Assembly: GCF_000383875.1 (NCBI RefSeq)
Contig: NZ_KB912879.1
Location: 374,390 to 438,389 of the forward strand
Length of the DNA stretch: 64,000 nucleotides
Source: Caldibacillus debilis DSM 16016
Lineage (GTDB): Bacteria; Bacillota; Bacilli; Bacillales; Caldibacillaceae
Direction of reading: 5' to 3'
The notes below the pieces were generated by a model. The model did no database searches. It was not told where the DNA came from and saw only the letters and a program-made list of their open reading frames with translations. Made by a program: the position numbers and the translations under genes. This document shows positions 45,031-54,512 of this stretch, in pieces (position 1 is the stretch's first letter; every line of letters begins with the position of its first letter).

Positions 45031-45056
45031 GTAATTTTCGGGAAAATTCCGTTCTG

Positions 45057-46241
45057 TTACGCCGCCTGCCCCAACAATTTCAACGCCGCATGCACGAAGA
45101 GCCGGACGCCAATTTCCAGCGAATCCTCGTCGATGGTAAAACGGGGATGATGATGCGGATAGATGATGCCCTTTTCCTTATTGCCGGCGCCGACGTAGAA
45201 AAAGCTCCCCGGCACCCGGTGCAGGAAGGCGGAAAAATCTTCCCCCACCGTGTTCGGCTTCATCCGTTCCACCGCCTCGTCGCCGAACACCTCCCGTGCC
45301 GTTTCCTCGATCACCTTCGTCACCTCGTCATCGTTAATGACCGGGCGATAGCCGTAATGATATTGAAATTCATAGGTTGCCCCATGGGCCTCGGTAATCC
45401 CTTTGATGATCCGTTCCATCCACTGCGGGACCGACTGCCTCAGCTTTTCGTCAAAGACCCGCACCGTGCCCTGAATTTCCACCGTCCCCGGAAGTACGTT
45501 AAAGGTCGTTCCCGCCACAAACTGGGTCACGGAGACGACGAGCGGTTCGATCGGATCGACATAGCGGGAGACGATATATTGCAGGTTCGTCACCACCTGG
45601 GCGCCGATGGCGATGGCATCCACCGTCTGGTGCGGCATTCCCGCATGGCCGCCCTTTCCGTGGATGCGCAAATGGAAGCTGTCCGGTGAAGCCATCATCG
45701 GGCCGTAGACGATGCCGATTTTTCCGTGTTCAAGGGGCGACCAGAGATGAGTGCCGATCACCACATCGACCCCTTCCAAAACGCCGGCCTGCACCAATTC
45801 CTCCGCCCCGCCGGGGTACAGCTCCTCCGCATGTTGGAAGAGGAAACGGACTTCCCCCTGAATTCGGTCCCGCAGGCGGGTTAAGATTTTGGCCGTTCCC
45901 AAAAGCATCGCCGTGTGGCCGTCATGCCCGCAGGCATGCATCACTCCCGGATTTTTCGAAACAAATTCAAAATCGTTTTCCTCTTGAATCGGCAAGGCAT
46001 CCATATCGGCGCGGATGGCGACCACCCGGCCGGGTTTCTCGCCGATCAACCGGGCCATGACGCTCGTTTTCGTCGGCCGGGAAAGCTCAAGATTGCCGAA
46101 AGATTGAAGCTTTTCGTAGACGAATTGGGCGGTTTTTTCCTCCTGGAAGGAAAGTTCCGGATGGGCATGCAAATGGCGCCGCCAGCCGACCACTTCCTCC
46201 TTCACTTCATCGACGAGCCGTTTGATCTCTTCATTCGTCAT
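45057..46241 (-). CDS. M20-family amidohydrolase / N-acyl-amino-acid deacylase
   Basis: A 394-residue metallohydrolase of the AmaA/AmhX/hippurate-hydrolase group. Signatures in order: RRHLHAHPELSFQE (about 22-35), IRADMDALPIQEE (about 73), HACGHDGHTAMLLG with metal ligands (about 98-111) and HAEELYPGGA (about 136). A lid/dimerisation domain occupies about 185-300. It removes acyl groups from amino acids or amides; substrate unknown. GGGGAGG precedes ATG 46241. It probably leads the operon with the symporter pair. Confidence 0.9.
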   Translation of the reverse strand: MTNEEIKRLVDEVKEEVVGWRRHLHAHPELSFQEEKTAQFVYEKLQSFGNLELSRPTKTSVMARLIGEKPGRVVAIRADMDALPIQEENDFEFVSKNPGVMHACGHDGHTAMLLGTAKILTRLRDRIQGEVRFLFQHAEELYPGGAEELVQAGVLEGVDVVIGTHLWSPLEHGKIGIVYGPMMASPDSFHLRIHGKGGHAGMPHQTVDAIAIGAQVVTNLQYIVSRYVDPIEPLVVSVTQFVAGTTFNVLPGTVEIQGTVRVFDEKLRQSVPQWMERIIKGITEAHGATYEFQYHYGYRPVINDDEVTKVIEETAREVFGDEAVERMKPNTVGEDFSAFLHRVPGSFFYVGAGNKEKGIIYPHHHPRFTIDEDSLEIGVRLFVHAALKLLGQAA

Positions 46242-46490
46242 GAAAGTCCTCCCCTTTCTTCCCCTTGAAGTCTTTTGGCTGATGAATGTCGATGTTTTTT
46301 CGATAAACCGGCTTCGTCCCCGTTCTGCTTGCCGATTATTCCCTCCCGCGGTGCTTTCCGCCAACTACAAACGGAATCTTTGCTCAAATTTTAATTTTCT
46401 ATCTATTTTAGCGCAGCGGATTCCATTTTTCAAATGATTTTTTGCAAAATCACCCGGGTGTTCCCATCGGGGGAGATGCCTCCGAATGCC

Positions 46491-47160
46491 GATTTTGGAC
46501 GTTCCGGCCGATGATGGACATAAATGAGGGGATGATGGACATTTTTTTGACGATGATAGACAAATTTTCTTCCATGTTGGACATATTTCTTTTCATGATG
46601 GACAATAATTTTCAAATGTTAAACAAATTTCTCTTCATGATGGACAGTGTCAGGCGATGTTGGACAATTTTTTATAAATGTTGAACCGTTCGGGCACGAT
46701 TTTGGACAAACCGGCTTTCCGGTCAAAAAGGATGTTGGACCATCTTCCGGAAATGTTGAACAAAACCGACCGGATGTTGAACATTTGGGAAAAAATGTGG
46801 AACGATCGGGGACCGATATTGGACAGTCCGGCCGCAGGAACAGGACGGATGTTGGACATTTGGAAAAAATGCAGAATCATCGTGGCCTAATGTTGGACAT
46901 TTCGTTCAGGGGGGCATGACGAATGTCGGTCATGTGGGAAAAATTGCGGAGCCAGCGAAGACCGATGTTGAACCGTCCATTCATAGAAAGAAACAAGGAC
47001 AGATTTCGGCCATACCGATGTTGAGCATTCCGGTTGCGGGAACAAGGCAATTGTCGGACGGTCCGTGTTCCATCACATCCGGCCGCGGGACAAGACAAAT
47101 GTCGGACGGCCCGATATTGGACAGTCCATTCGCAGGAACAAGACGGATGTTGGACATTCC
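46491..47160. repeat. array of ATGTTGGACA-like units with 21-bp and 33-bp periods
   Basis: About 24 units resembling ATGTTGGACA start at 46492, 46511, 46532, 46553, 46574, 46595, 46616, 46637, 46657, 46678, 46699, 46732, 46753, 46774, 46795, 46816, 46849, 46890, 46923, 46965, 47018, 47051, 47099, 47114 and 47147. Most steps are 21 bp early on; later ones are often 33. A 33-bp form ending CAGGAACA-GACG recurs at 46816 and 47114, with diverged relatives near 47018. Both strands read as heptad/hendecad peptides (M-x-D/N-I on plus, MSNI on minus), but none has a ribosome site. It fills the gap between the M20 and ROK genes. Confidence 0.8.
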
Positions 47161-47480
47161 CGCAAGGATCAAAACCGCAGCCCAATACCCGCCATTTCTT
47201 CGCCCCGCCCGATGGAACCAATCAAGCGAAGATACCAGACGGGGTTTCGCCTGCGCGGAAAATCCCCGTCAAACCCGTGTATCCGCCTATAGCCCGGTTC
47301 CTGCCGCCTTACCCAGCAAAAACGAAGTTCATCAGTCTTTACATGAAAAAATTTTCGCGGGACACCGCCATTTCTCCAAAGCAAATCGGCGATTTCTTTC
47401 GGCGGTTCTTGAAAAGATCCTGTCCGGCATCACCGGCAAACTTCAAACAACAAAGAGACATGGACGATAACGATGGCAAC

Positions 47481-47511
47481 AAAAAAAAGGAGGCAACAAT
47501 GCGCTGCCTCC
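47481..47511 (-). terminator. strong terminator of the mannosylglycerate-type operon
   Basis: On the minus strand GGAGGCAGC and GTTGCCTCC form a 9-bp stem (one wobble) with a 5-base loop followed by eight T. It lies about 30 bases after the ROK stop. Confidence 0.93.
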
Positions 47512-47542
47512 GTCTTCGTCCACGGCTTCCAATCCCCGTTTT

Positions 47543-48427
47543 TTACTTTAACCCTATCCTTTCCTTGATCACATACACCGCCCCGAGCAGGTTCGCGTCG
47601 TTGCTGTGCCTGGCGGGAACGATTCGCGGCCTTACTTTATAATTTTCCCTCTTCTTCATCACCTGATCGATCGCCCGCTCCAGCATCTCCATATACGTCT
47701 GATTGCGACTGATGGCGCCGCCGATGATGATGACGGCGGGGTCCAAAATATATTGAAGGTTGATGATCCCGATGGCGGTATACAGCAATTGCTTCTGGAT
47801 CAGCCCGGCCAGGCGGCCGTCGGATTCGATCATTTCAAATAACTCCACGCCGTTTGCCGCCGGATAGCCGTTTTTCCTGGCAAAAGCCAGCAGCCCGTTC
47901 AATCCGCTTTTCCCGCCGAAGGAATGGAATGATTCCCGTTCCACGTCATTATCGATCAACATGTACCCGAACTCCCCGCCGTTCAAAAAGGCGCCCCGGA
48001 GGAGCTTGCCGTTCACCATTGCCCCGCCGCCGACGGCACTTCCGACTACGATGATCGCCGCATTCTCCAGCCCCCGGGCATGCCCTTTCCACACTTCCCC
48101 CAGCAGGGCGCAATTCCCGTCGTTTTCGATAAAAACGTCCACGCCCTGCAGCATTTCCCGGATGTCGCCGACAATATCCTTTTCGATCAAATAGGCGAGC
48201 GCGGAAGAACCGGTGATTTGGTTCCGTCCGGGATCGTAAATCCCCGGACAGCTTAAACCGATATACGGGGAAGGCCTCTCTTCCGAATAAACGTTGGTAA
48301 TAAACCGCAACAACTGCCCGTAACTTTCCGGGGTCGGGGCGATTTTCTTCCTCAAGATTTCCCCGTCTTCCGATACGACCGCATATTTCGTATTGGTTCC
48401 GCCGATGTCAAAAGCCAGGTAATTCAT
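47543..48427 (-). CDS. ROK-family sugar kinase
   Basis: A 294-residue kinase, last gene of the operon with MFS, GH38 and PTS genes. AFDIGGTNTKYAVV (about 4-17) binds phosphate, and IENDGNCALLGE (about 105) carries the catalytic Asp. The usual CxCGxxGC zinc site is missing. ATG 48427 follows GGAAG and lies 5 bases from the MFS stop. A mannose or fructose kinase role is plausible from context, for sugar released by the mannosidase from an unphosphorylated substrate. Confidence 0.82.
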   Translation of the reverse strand: MNYLAFDIGGTNTKYAVVSEDGEILRKKIAPTPESYGQLLRFITNVYSEERPSPYIGLSCPGIYDPGRNQITGSSALAYLIEKDIVGDIREMLQGVDVFIENDGNCALLGEVWKGHARGLENAAIIVVGSAVGGGAMVNGKLLRGAFLNGGEFGYMLIDNDVERESFHSFGGKSGLNGLLAFARKNGYPAANGVELFEMIESDGRLAGLIQKQLLYTAIGIINLQYILDPAVIIIGGAISRNQTYMEMLERAIDQVMKKRENYKVRPRIVPARHSNDANLLGAVYVIKERIGLK

Positions 48428-48432
48428 CTTCG

Positions 48433-49653
48433 TCACTTCCAAAAGGAGAAATAATAGAAAATGAGCATGAGCAAGCAAATAAAGATAAATAACGAAAGAA
48501 TGAATCCCGTCGTAAAATAGGTCAAAATCAAGGAAAAGGCCTGGGTCAACAAAAAACAAATGATGCCCGCATACAGGGAGAAGTTGACGACCACTTCGCT
48601 GACGGCGGATTCACCGAATTTTTCCCGGACATAATTCACGCAGCCCAAATAAAGAAAGGCAAAGCTCACCCCATGGAACAGATAGGTGGCGGTAAACACC
48701 TCCGGAAGGCCGGCGAACAGGGCGATCACCCACCGCAGCAGGCTCAAGCCGATTCCCGCGAAAATGATATTCTTCGCCCCGTATCTTTCGATCAGCCGGT
48801 CCACAAAGAAGAAGCCGGTCACCTCGGACAAAAAAGAGCCGAGCAAAAGCGCAGCCCCGGCCCAAAAAACCGCGGCTTCCACGTCCAATTGGAAAGCGGT
48901 CCGGTAATGATTGTTTAACACCACGCCGAAGCTGTTGGGCAGCGTGACGACGACAGCACAAAGGAAAAGGAGGGCGGTTACCCTTTTCCCGCCCATCCCG
49001 CTTCCCTTGCGGACGGCCGTCGGGTCTTCCATTTCCCCGTTCAGCGGGAAGAAAAGATTGCCGAGAAAAATCAGGAAATTGAGGAGCAAGATAAAAACAA
49101 GCAGATCGTTCACATTTTTCGTCAAAGAAAGGATGAAGCCCGCCGCCAGCCCGCTGCTGGCGTAGCCCATGGAGCCGAACAGGCGGAATTTTCCAAAGGG
49201 GCGTCGGTTCCGGTAGGACCAACGCCCCATCAAGCCTTCAAAGGCGATATCGATGCTGGATGAGACGGTATGGTAAAGCAGGAACAAAAGGATGAACAGG
49301 GTCTTCTGTTCCGCGATGCACATCCAAACGGTGATGACCAGCCGGATGATCAGCGATATTTGGATCAGGCGGTCTTTGTTCCGGGCGAAGGTGATGGCCT
49401 TTCCCCAAAACAGGGTGGCAAAAATGATCACGATCTGCGATAAACTGTAAACGACCAAACTCAGATGGATGGGAACCCCGCGGTCATTCATCAAAATTTC
49501 GTATTGAAAAATCAGCATCGAGGTAACCAGCGAAAAAGCAAAGAGCTGAAACCGAAAGACGGTTTCCCTGATCGCATCCTTAACGTTCATTTTCCGGCAC
49601 ACCGGGTCCCGCCGGTTTGGATACCGGCTCCTGATCATTTCCTTAACATCCAT
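48433..49653 (-). CDS. MFS transporter
   Basis: A 406-residue membrane protein with about 12 helices. The cytoplasmic loop GRWSYRNRRPFGKFRLFGSMGYA (about 145, shown in part) is the loop 2-3/4-5 type motif of the LacY/nucleoside-symporter branch of the major facilitator superfamily. AAAGGG 8 bases before ATG 49653 supports the long start. It lies 12 bases after the GH38 gene and was probably recruited to import or export a mannoside or free sugar. Substrate unknown. Confidence 0.85.
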   Translation of the reverse strand: MDVKEMIRSRYPNRRDPVCRKMNVKDAIRETVFRFQLFAFSLVTSMLIFQYEILMNDRGVPIHLSLVVYSLSQIVIIFATLFWGKAITFARNKDRLIQISLIIRLVITVWMCIAEQKTLFILLFLLYHTVSSSIDIAFEGLMGRWSYRNRRPFGKFRLFGSMGYASSGLAAGFILSLTKNVNDLLVFILLLNFLIFLGNLFFPLNGEMEDPTAVRKGSGMGGKRVTALLFLCAVVVTLPNSFGVVLNNHYRTAFQLDVEAAVFWAGAALLLGSFLSEVTGFFFVDRLIERYGAKNIIFAGIGLSLLRWVIALFAGLPEVFTATYLFHGVSFAFLYLGCVNYVREKFGESAVSEVVVNFSLYAGIICFLLTQAFSLILTYFTTGFILSLFIFICLLMLIFYYFSFWK

Positions 49654-49665
49654 TTTCCAGGCCCT

Positions 49666-52275
49666 TTACAACCAAAGTTTCAGCGTCAATGCATCATAGG
49701 GAGGAATGCGGAAATCTTGATCTTCGCTTATTTCCTCAATGCAATTCGTCTTCAAAACATGGGCGAATCGGCGAAAATCATAGTTTTCCAGTTTCTTTTC
49801 CCCGCCGGTCGGGTTCTTTAACCGCAGAAGGAACGCACCGTCGTCGTAGAGGGACGGGGAAAAGCTGCTGAACAGGCTGTCCGGGCCGACTTCCAGCAGG
49901 GAAAATTCCCGCGGCAGCGTTCCCTTTTGATAACGGGGCTGAATCTTATTGTCCAGACGGTAAATAAATTTGTTCAAGGTTTGCGGCTGATAGCTGATAT
50001 GCTCGGAAGAATAGGTCTCCCACAGTTTGGCCGTTCCCAGTTCGTCAAACCTGCCCTCCTTGACGCAAAGGGCAAATTCGAAGTCCAACGTCCCGATCAA
50101 TTCCGCCTGGGGCGTGGGAATCATCACATGGCCCTTTTTCGTCGTGTCTCCGGAGGCGCGTCCCGGCCGGGTGACCAGATTCGGCTTGCCCAGCTGCCCG
50201 GTCGTGGCGAATAACGTCAAATAGAGGCTGTCGCCGATGTGTTGATATTCCTTGATCCCCTTTCCGAAGGCGGAAAGGTGATAGTTTTCCTCCTCCACGC
50301 TGACGGAAGCGTCGAAGGGTTCGATATCAATGGGCATTTCCACATAATCTTTTTTCCAATCGCCCACGTTCCCGTTCAAAACCGGACGGCGGATATAGCC
50401 GAAAGGCAAGGAAGCGATCGTTTCTTTCGCATGGATATCCGTATTGATTTTCACCCGCAGCCGGTGGCTGTAAATCCGGTTGTCGACCGTGCAGCGGCAA
50501 TCAATGATTTCTTCCCCTTTTCGCAGGCTGATTTCCAGCGTGATCCGCAAGCGGTCTTTTTCCCCGTTTTCCTTCAGCCGGTCGTCCAAATGGCGGGGCA
50601 GCAAAAATTCCCCTTCCAGCGTCATCGTTTCGACGAGGGACGCCTTTTTGACATTTTTCAAGGACAGGGAAAGGAGTTCCGGCTTGTCCCCGGGCAAAGG
50701 AGAGAAATCATAGGTGTCGCCGTCGTTTCCGCAATCTTCGAAACGGATAAAGCCTTTCATCTTTTTCCCGAATTTTGTTTCCAGCACCAGATCATTGTCT
50801 TCATAGGAAATGCGGTAGTGTTCATTGCTGATTTCGCGGGCTTCCGTTTCCTTTAATTCGGGAAGCGGCGCATCCCCCTCTTCGAACCGGATCACCCGGT
50901 AGCCCATCGCCGGCAGTTCGACCGGGATCAACACTTTCAATCGATAATAGGGGTCTTCGTTCACATATTTGGGCCCTTCCGGCGACTCGAGCAGCAAATT
51001 GTTTTTTCCTTCGTAATAAACGGCATCCAGGAGAACGGCATCCTCGATCCCTTCGAATCTCACATTTTTCGACGGATGCATGAATTCTACGATCTTATAA
51101 CCTTTGAATTTTTTCGGAAGGGTGTTGAAGACAAGAATTTCATTTTCCTTCAGCCCGATTTTTTCCGACAGCCGCTTGGCGATCAGATTTTCGATGCTGT
51201 CCGCGATTTCATCGACCGCTTTCATCCGATGGAGGACGTCCGCGGCAACAGGATCCGTGACGCATCCGCCCATGCTGTCGTGGGCTTGCCCTTCCAACAG
51301 TTTTTTCCAGGCATGGGTCAACAGGTTCGTGCTGACCTCAATCCCGTTCGCCCGGGCGATGGCCATTAACGGTTCGATCCGCTTCAGCAGTTTTTGTTCC
51401 ATCCGGAAATTGGTTCGCTTAATGTCATAGCGGACCGATCCGATCGACTTGTGGACGCGGGCGGTGCAGGGCTCCCGGAATTCCCCCTGATATTCTTCCA
51501 AATCTTTTTCCCCGCGCAACGTATCGATGAACGTTTCATAGGAACTGACCACATATTGGTCCTGGGATTTTTGATTGATGGACGCCAATTTCTGCGGTAA
51601 ATCTTCAACGATGCGCAGCTGGTCTCCGCCCGAGGTGATCAGGAGCTCCTGCTGATCGGTTAATTTCTTCAATTTTTCCACGGCGGGGAACAGCCGTTTG
51701 TCGAGATACTCGTCGCTGTCATTAAGGAAGGCCGCGGCGCCGTACCCGTCCACCAGGTTGGCCGCGACGACGGCCTTTTCCCCGAGCCCTTTCCAAATGA
51801 AATACGGCCGCTTGACATGCTTTTGCAGATTGATGCCCCGCCAAAAGATGATGTTATCGATCCCGCAGTTTCTCAAGATCGTCGGCATTTGCGCGTTAAA
51901 TCCGAAGGTATCGGGCAAGTAGCCGACCCGCATGGGATCGCCGTATTTTTTGCTTTCCTTGATCCCGATGGCCAGGTTGCGGATCATCGATTCCGCGTCG
52001 ACAAAGAAGGCATCCGTTTGCGTGTACCAGGGGCCGATGGCCAATCGTTTTTGGCTGACGAGTTTTTTCACTTGCCCGGTCCGCTCGGGTCTGAGCTGCA
52101 AATATTCCTCAAGAATGGAGATTTGCCCGTCCAAGCAAAATTTCGCTTCCGGATTTTTTTCCAATTCGTCCAGAATTTCCGTGAAGACGTCGTCGCTCAA
52201 AACCAAGGCGTCGGAAGTGGTAAAGTACCATTCTCTGTCCCAGTGGGTGTGATTCACGACATGAACTTTTCTCAT
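49666..52275 (-). CDS. mngB: alpha-mannosidase GH38, MngB-like (mannosylglycerate hydrolase)
   Basis: An 869-residue GH38 enzyme. The zinc-binding HTHWDREW is at residues 8-15, and the nucleophile Asp is in YLPDTFGFNAQMP (about 117). The long C-terminal beta domains are of normal length. Together with a fructose-family PTS it resembles the mng system, where 2-O-(6-phospho-mannosyl)-glycerate is hydrolysed to mannose 6-phosphate and glycerate. Other alpha-mannosides are possible. GGAGGATTGAG precedes the ATG; the gene starts 1 base after the IIA stop. Cytoplasmic. Confidence 0.9.
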   Translation of the reverse strand: MRKVHVVNHTHWDREWYFTTSDALVLSDDVFTEILDELEKNPEAKFCLDGQISILEEYLQLRPERTGQVKKLVSQKRLAIGPWYTQTDAFFVDAESMIRNLAIGIKESKKYGDPMRVGYLPDTFGFNAQMPTILRNCGIDNIIFWRGINLQKHVKRPYFIWKGLGEKAVVAANLVDGYGAAAFLNDSDEYLDKRLFPAVEKLKKLTDQQELLITSGGDQLRIVEDLPQKLASINQKSQDQYVVSSYETFIDTLRGEKDLEEYQGEFREPCTARVHKSIGSVRYDIKRTNFRMEQKLLKRIEPLMAIARANGIEVSTNLLTHAWKKLLEGQAHDSMGGCVTDPVAADVLHRMKAVDEIADSIENLIAKRLSEKIGLKENEILVFNTLPKKFKGYKIVEFMHPSKNVRFEGIEDAVLLDAVYYEGKNNLLLESPEGPKYVNEDPYYRLKVLIPVELPAMGYRVIRFEEGDAPLPELKETEAREISNEHYRISYEDNDLVLETKFGKKMKGFIRFEDCGNDGDTYDFSPLPGDKPELLSLSLKNVKKASLVETMTLEGEFLLPRHLDDRLKENGEKDRLRITLEISLRKGEEIIDCRCTVDNRIYSHRLRVKINTDIHAKETIASLPFGYIRRPVLNGNVGDWKKDYVEMPIDIEPFDASVSVEEENYHLSAFGKGIKEYQHIGDSLYLTLFATTGQLGKPNLVTRPGRASGDTTKKGHVMIPTPQAELIGTLDFEFALCVKEGRFDELGTAKLWETYSSEHISYQPQTLNKFIYRLDNKIQPRYQKGTLPREFSLLEVGPDSLFSSFSPSLYDDGAFLLRLKNPTGGEKKLENYDFRRFAHVLKTNCIEEISEDQDFRIPPYDALTLKLWL

Positions 52276-52276
52276 C

Positions 52277-52726
52277 TCAATCCTCCAATTTTTCTTTGAC
52301 CAGTGAGTAAATCCTTTGCTGATCCCCTTGTTTCAGCTGGCTCCGGTATTCGTCATCCAGCAAAGACTTCGCGATTTTCGAGAGATACTTCAAATGTTCG
52401 GCAGCGGATTGTTCCGGGATGAGCAGGACGAAAGCGAATTGGACGGGCTGCCCGTCCAGTGTATCCCACGGGATGGGCAGCGTCTTAAAGATGAGCAAAC
52501 GGGGTTCTTTGACCGTTTGATTTTTGCAATGGGGAATGGCAAACCCGTCCTGGAAGCCGGTGCTCTGTTGTTTTTCCCGTTCCAGCAGCCCTTGCAAACA
52601 GTCGGACTCGGAATGGACGTAGCCCAGTTCGGCCGCTTTTTTGGCGATGAGCCGCAAAAGCTGTTCTTTATTTTCCAGTTTTTCTTCCACCAAGAAAATA
52701 TTTTTTTCCTGAAAGATTTCAGTCAT
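52277..52726 (-). CDS. PTS fructose/mannitol-type IIA protein
   Basis: A 149-residue EIIA of the fructose family with the phospho-His in DGFAIPHCKNQTV (about residue 67). It accepts phosphate from HPr and passes it to the IIB domain encoded just upstream. Its start overlaps the IIBC stop by 8 bases. In enteric MngA the IIA, IIB and IIC parts are one chain; here IIA is separate. Confidence 0.92.
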   Translation of the reverse strand: MTEIFQEKNIFLVEEKLENKEQLLRLIAKKAAELGYVHSESDCLQGLLEREKQQSTGFQDGFAIPHCKNQTVKEPRLLIFKTLPIPWDTLDGQPVQFAFVLLIPEQSAAEHLKYLSKIAKSLLDDEYRSQLKQGDQQRIYSLVKEKLED

Positions 52727-54197
52727 TGGCGATCACTCTTTTTCTGAGAATGAATCTGTATAATAAAGCATTGACAAAGGCGCTGAACAAGATGAGCACA
52801 ATCCACCACAGCCAGGAGAAGGCCGGTCCTGTCGTGTACCCGACGAAGGCGCCCAGCGGCGAACCGATTCCGCCGTAGAAGTGGATTCCTGCGGATGCGA
52901 CCAACGCGCCGGCAAGACCCGAGGCAAGGGTGTTCGCAATGATCAACGACGGATGGGCGGCCGCAAACGGGATCGCGCCTTCCGTGACCCCGACCATCCC
53001 CATCACGAAGGCCGAAGTCCCGAGGGTGCGTTCTTCCAGGCTGAAATGTTTCTTGAACAGCCAGGTCGCAATTGCCGCGCCGAGCGGAGCCACCGAGATG
53101 GCCGCGCCTGTTGCCGCCTGGGGAATGGCGTTCACGCCTTCCGGACCGAATTGGTTCATGGTGTCGACGAAAATGGCCGAGCTGACCAACAGGGCCGTTT
53201 TATTCACCGGGCCGCCCAAGTCAAATCCCATCATCGCCCCCAAGATGGCGCCGTAAATAATGGGAGCGGCCGCATAGCTCTCGGTAATATGATTGATAAA
53301 TTCATAAAGGGAATTCATGCCAAAGGCGATCGGCTGACCGATCAGATAATAAATCACGATATAGGAAACGAAGGTTGCGAGCAACGGGATGATCAGGATG
53401 GGAACAACCGGTTTTAAAAGCTTCGGCCAGGGAACTTTTTTCAGCAACAGGACGAGATAACCGACGCCAAAACCGACAATAATGGCACCGATGAACCCGG
53501 CTCCCGTTTCCGTTCCCAAAAATTTCGCATCATTGATCATATAACCCGCGATAAATGCAGGAGCTACAGCCGGCCTGTCGCCGATGGCCCGGGCGACACC
53601 CGCGGCAAAAATGGGAATCATCAAGGTGAACCCGATTTTACCAAGATCGAATAATTTGGAGAAAAATTCCCCTTTGGCGTCATCCGAGAATCCCCAAACG
53701 ACCAGATCGGGATTGTTCGGATCGGGATGGAAGGCGAAAACATTGGCGATGGCCAAAAGCAAACCGGCCGCAATCGTGACCGGAATCATATCCGTCAAAC
53801 CGGACATCAAGTAACGGACAAACTTGTTCGTGGACGTTCCGATCTCGATTTTTCCCCCGACTTTCGTTCCTTTGCCGCTGTAAAGCACCGCTTTATCCAA
53901 CGCGGTCAAAATTAACGTTTTTGCGTCTTTCAATGCCGTGTTCGTGTCCACTTCCAAAACTTTTTTCCCGATAAAACGGCTTTTGTCAATGTTGATATCG
54001 GCGGCGATAATGACAACATCCGCCTTCTCGATATCTTCCTTGGTCAGTTGGTTTTCCGTTCCGATCGTCCCCTGCGTTTCCACTTTCGCTTCGATGCCCA
54101 ATTCTTTTGCGGCTTTTTCCAAAGCTTCCTGTGCCATGTAGGTATGGGCGATCCCAGCGGCACAGCCGGTAACAGCGACGAAACGTTTAATTTCCAC
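52719..54197 (-). CDS. PTS fructose-family IIBC, probably mannosylglycerate-type
   Basis: A 492-residue transporter. The IIB domain (1-110) has phospho-Cys in VAVTGCAAGIAHTYMA (about 12). The IIC domain (about 130-480) has around 9-10 hydrophobic segments. It imports and phosphorylates the sugar in one step. The start is GTG 54197, 8 bases after AAAGGAGG; an upstream in-frame extension lacks support and would cross the promoter. It heads IIBC-IIA-mngB-MFS-ROK. The substrate is assigned from mngB only. Confidence 0.92.
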   Translation of the reverse strand: MEIKRFVAVTGCAAGIAHTYMAQEALEKAAKELGIEAKVETQGTIGTENQLTKEDIEKADVVIIAADINIDKSRFIGKKVLEVDTNTALKDAKTLILTALDKAVLYSGKGTKVGGKIEIGTSTNKFVRYLMSGLTDMIPVTIAAGLLLAIANVFAFHPDPNNPDLVVWGFSDDAKGEFFSKLFDLGKIGFTLMIPIFAAGVARAIGDRPAVAPAFIAGYMINDAKFLGTETGAGFIGAIIVGFGVGYLVLLLKKVPWPKLLKPVVPILIIPLLATFVSYIVIYYLIGQPIAFGMNSLYEFINHITESYAAAPIIYGAILGAMMGFDLGGPVNKTALLVSSAIFVDTMNQFGPEGVNAIPQAATGAAISVAPLGAAIATWLFKKHFSLEERTLGTSAFVMGMVGVTEGAIPFAAAHPSLIIANTLASGLAGALVASAGIHFYGGIGSPLGAFVGYTTGPAFSWLWWIVLILFSAFVNALLYRFILRKRVIAND

Positions 54198-54301
54198 AGT
54201 CTTTTCCTCCTTTTCTCCTCTCATGTTGAAAAATGGGATTTGTTTATAAGGCGCGTTCTCCTCCGATAACCACCAACCCCCCGGTTTCGCACCAAGTTTT
54301 A

Positions 54302-54315
54302 AGAAAGCGTTCTCT
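54302..54315. promoter_or_regulatory. candidate cre at the mng-type promoter
   Basis: AGAAAGCGTTCTCT matches TGWAANCGNTNWCA at 12 of 14 positions (both ends differ). It lies just downstream of the -10, near the expected transcription start, where CcpA represses. Confidence 0.45.
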
Positions 54316-54327
54316 CTTCCAAAGCCC

Positions 54328-54356
54328 ATTATAAAGATAAGAGAACAAATTTTCAA
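54328..54356 (-). promoter_or_regulatory. mng-type operon promoter
   Basis: On the minus strand -35 TTGAAA (54351-54356) and perfect -10 TATAAT (54328-54333) with a 17-base spacer. The -35 forms the end of one arm of the large operator palindrome. Confidence 0.85.
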
Positions 54357-54386
54357 TAACAATAGTTAATTTGAAAATTTGTTCTC
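54341..54386. promoter_or_regulatory. large inverted repeat, operator for the RpiR regulator
   Basis: GAGAACAAATTTTCAA (54341-54356) and TTGAAAATTTGTTCTC (54371-54386) form a perfect 16-bp inverted repeat around a 14-base AT-rich spacer. It overlaps the -35 of the PTS operon. The adjacent RpiR-family gene is the natural binder. Perfect conservation of long arms suggests a dimer-of-dimers site. Confidence 0.8.
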
Positions 54387-54512
54387 AATCCGTTCAAAAA
54401 AAATTCAAGATGGCAAAATCCGTCTCGAAAACTGTAATGGCCGACGTATTTTCACCGAGAGGACGCGACGGTCGAAAGGAAGTTATCGGAGACGACGTGC
54501 GCCATCCGGCGG

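Noticed and set aside
46491..47160. CRISPR-like regularity of repeats
   Set aside because: The conserved core is only about 10 bases with 11-base intervals, spacers are themselves related, and no cas gene is nearby.
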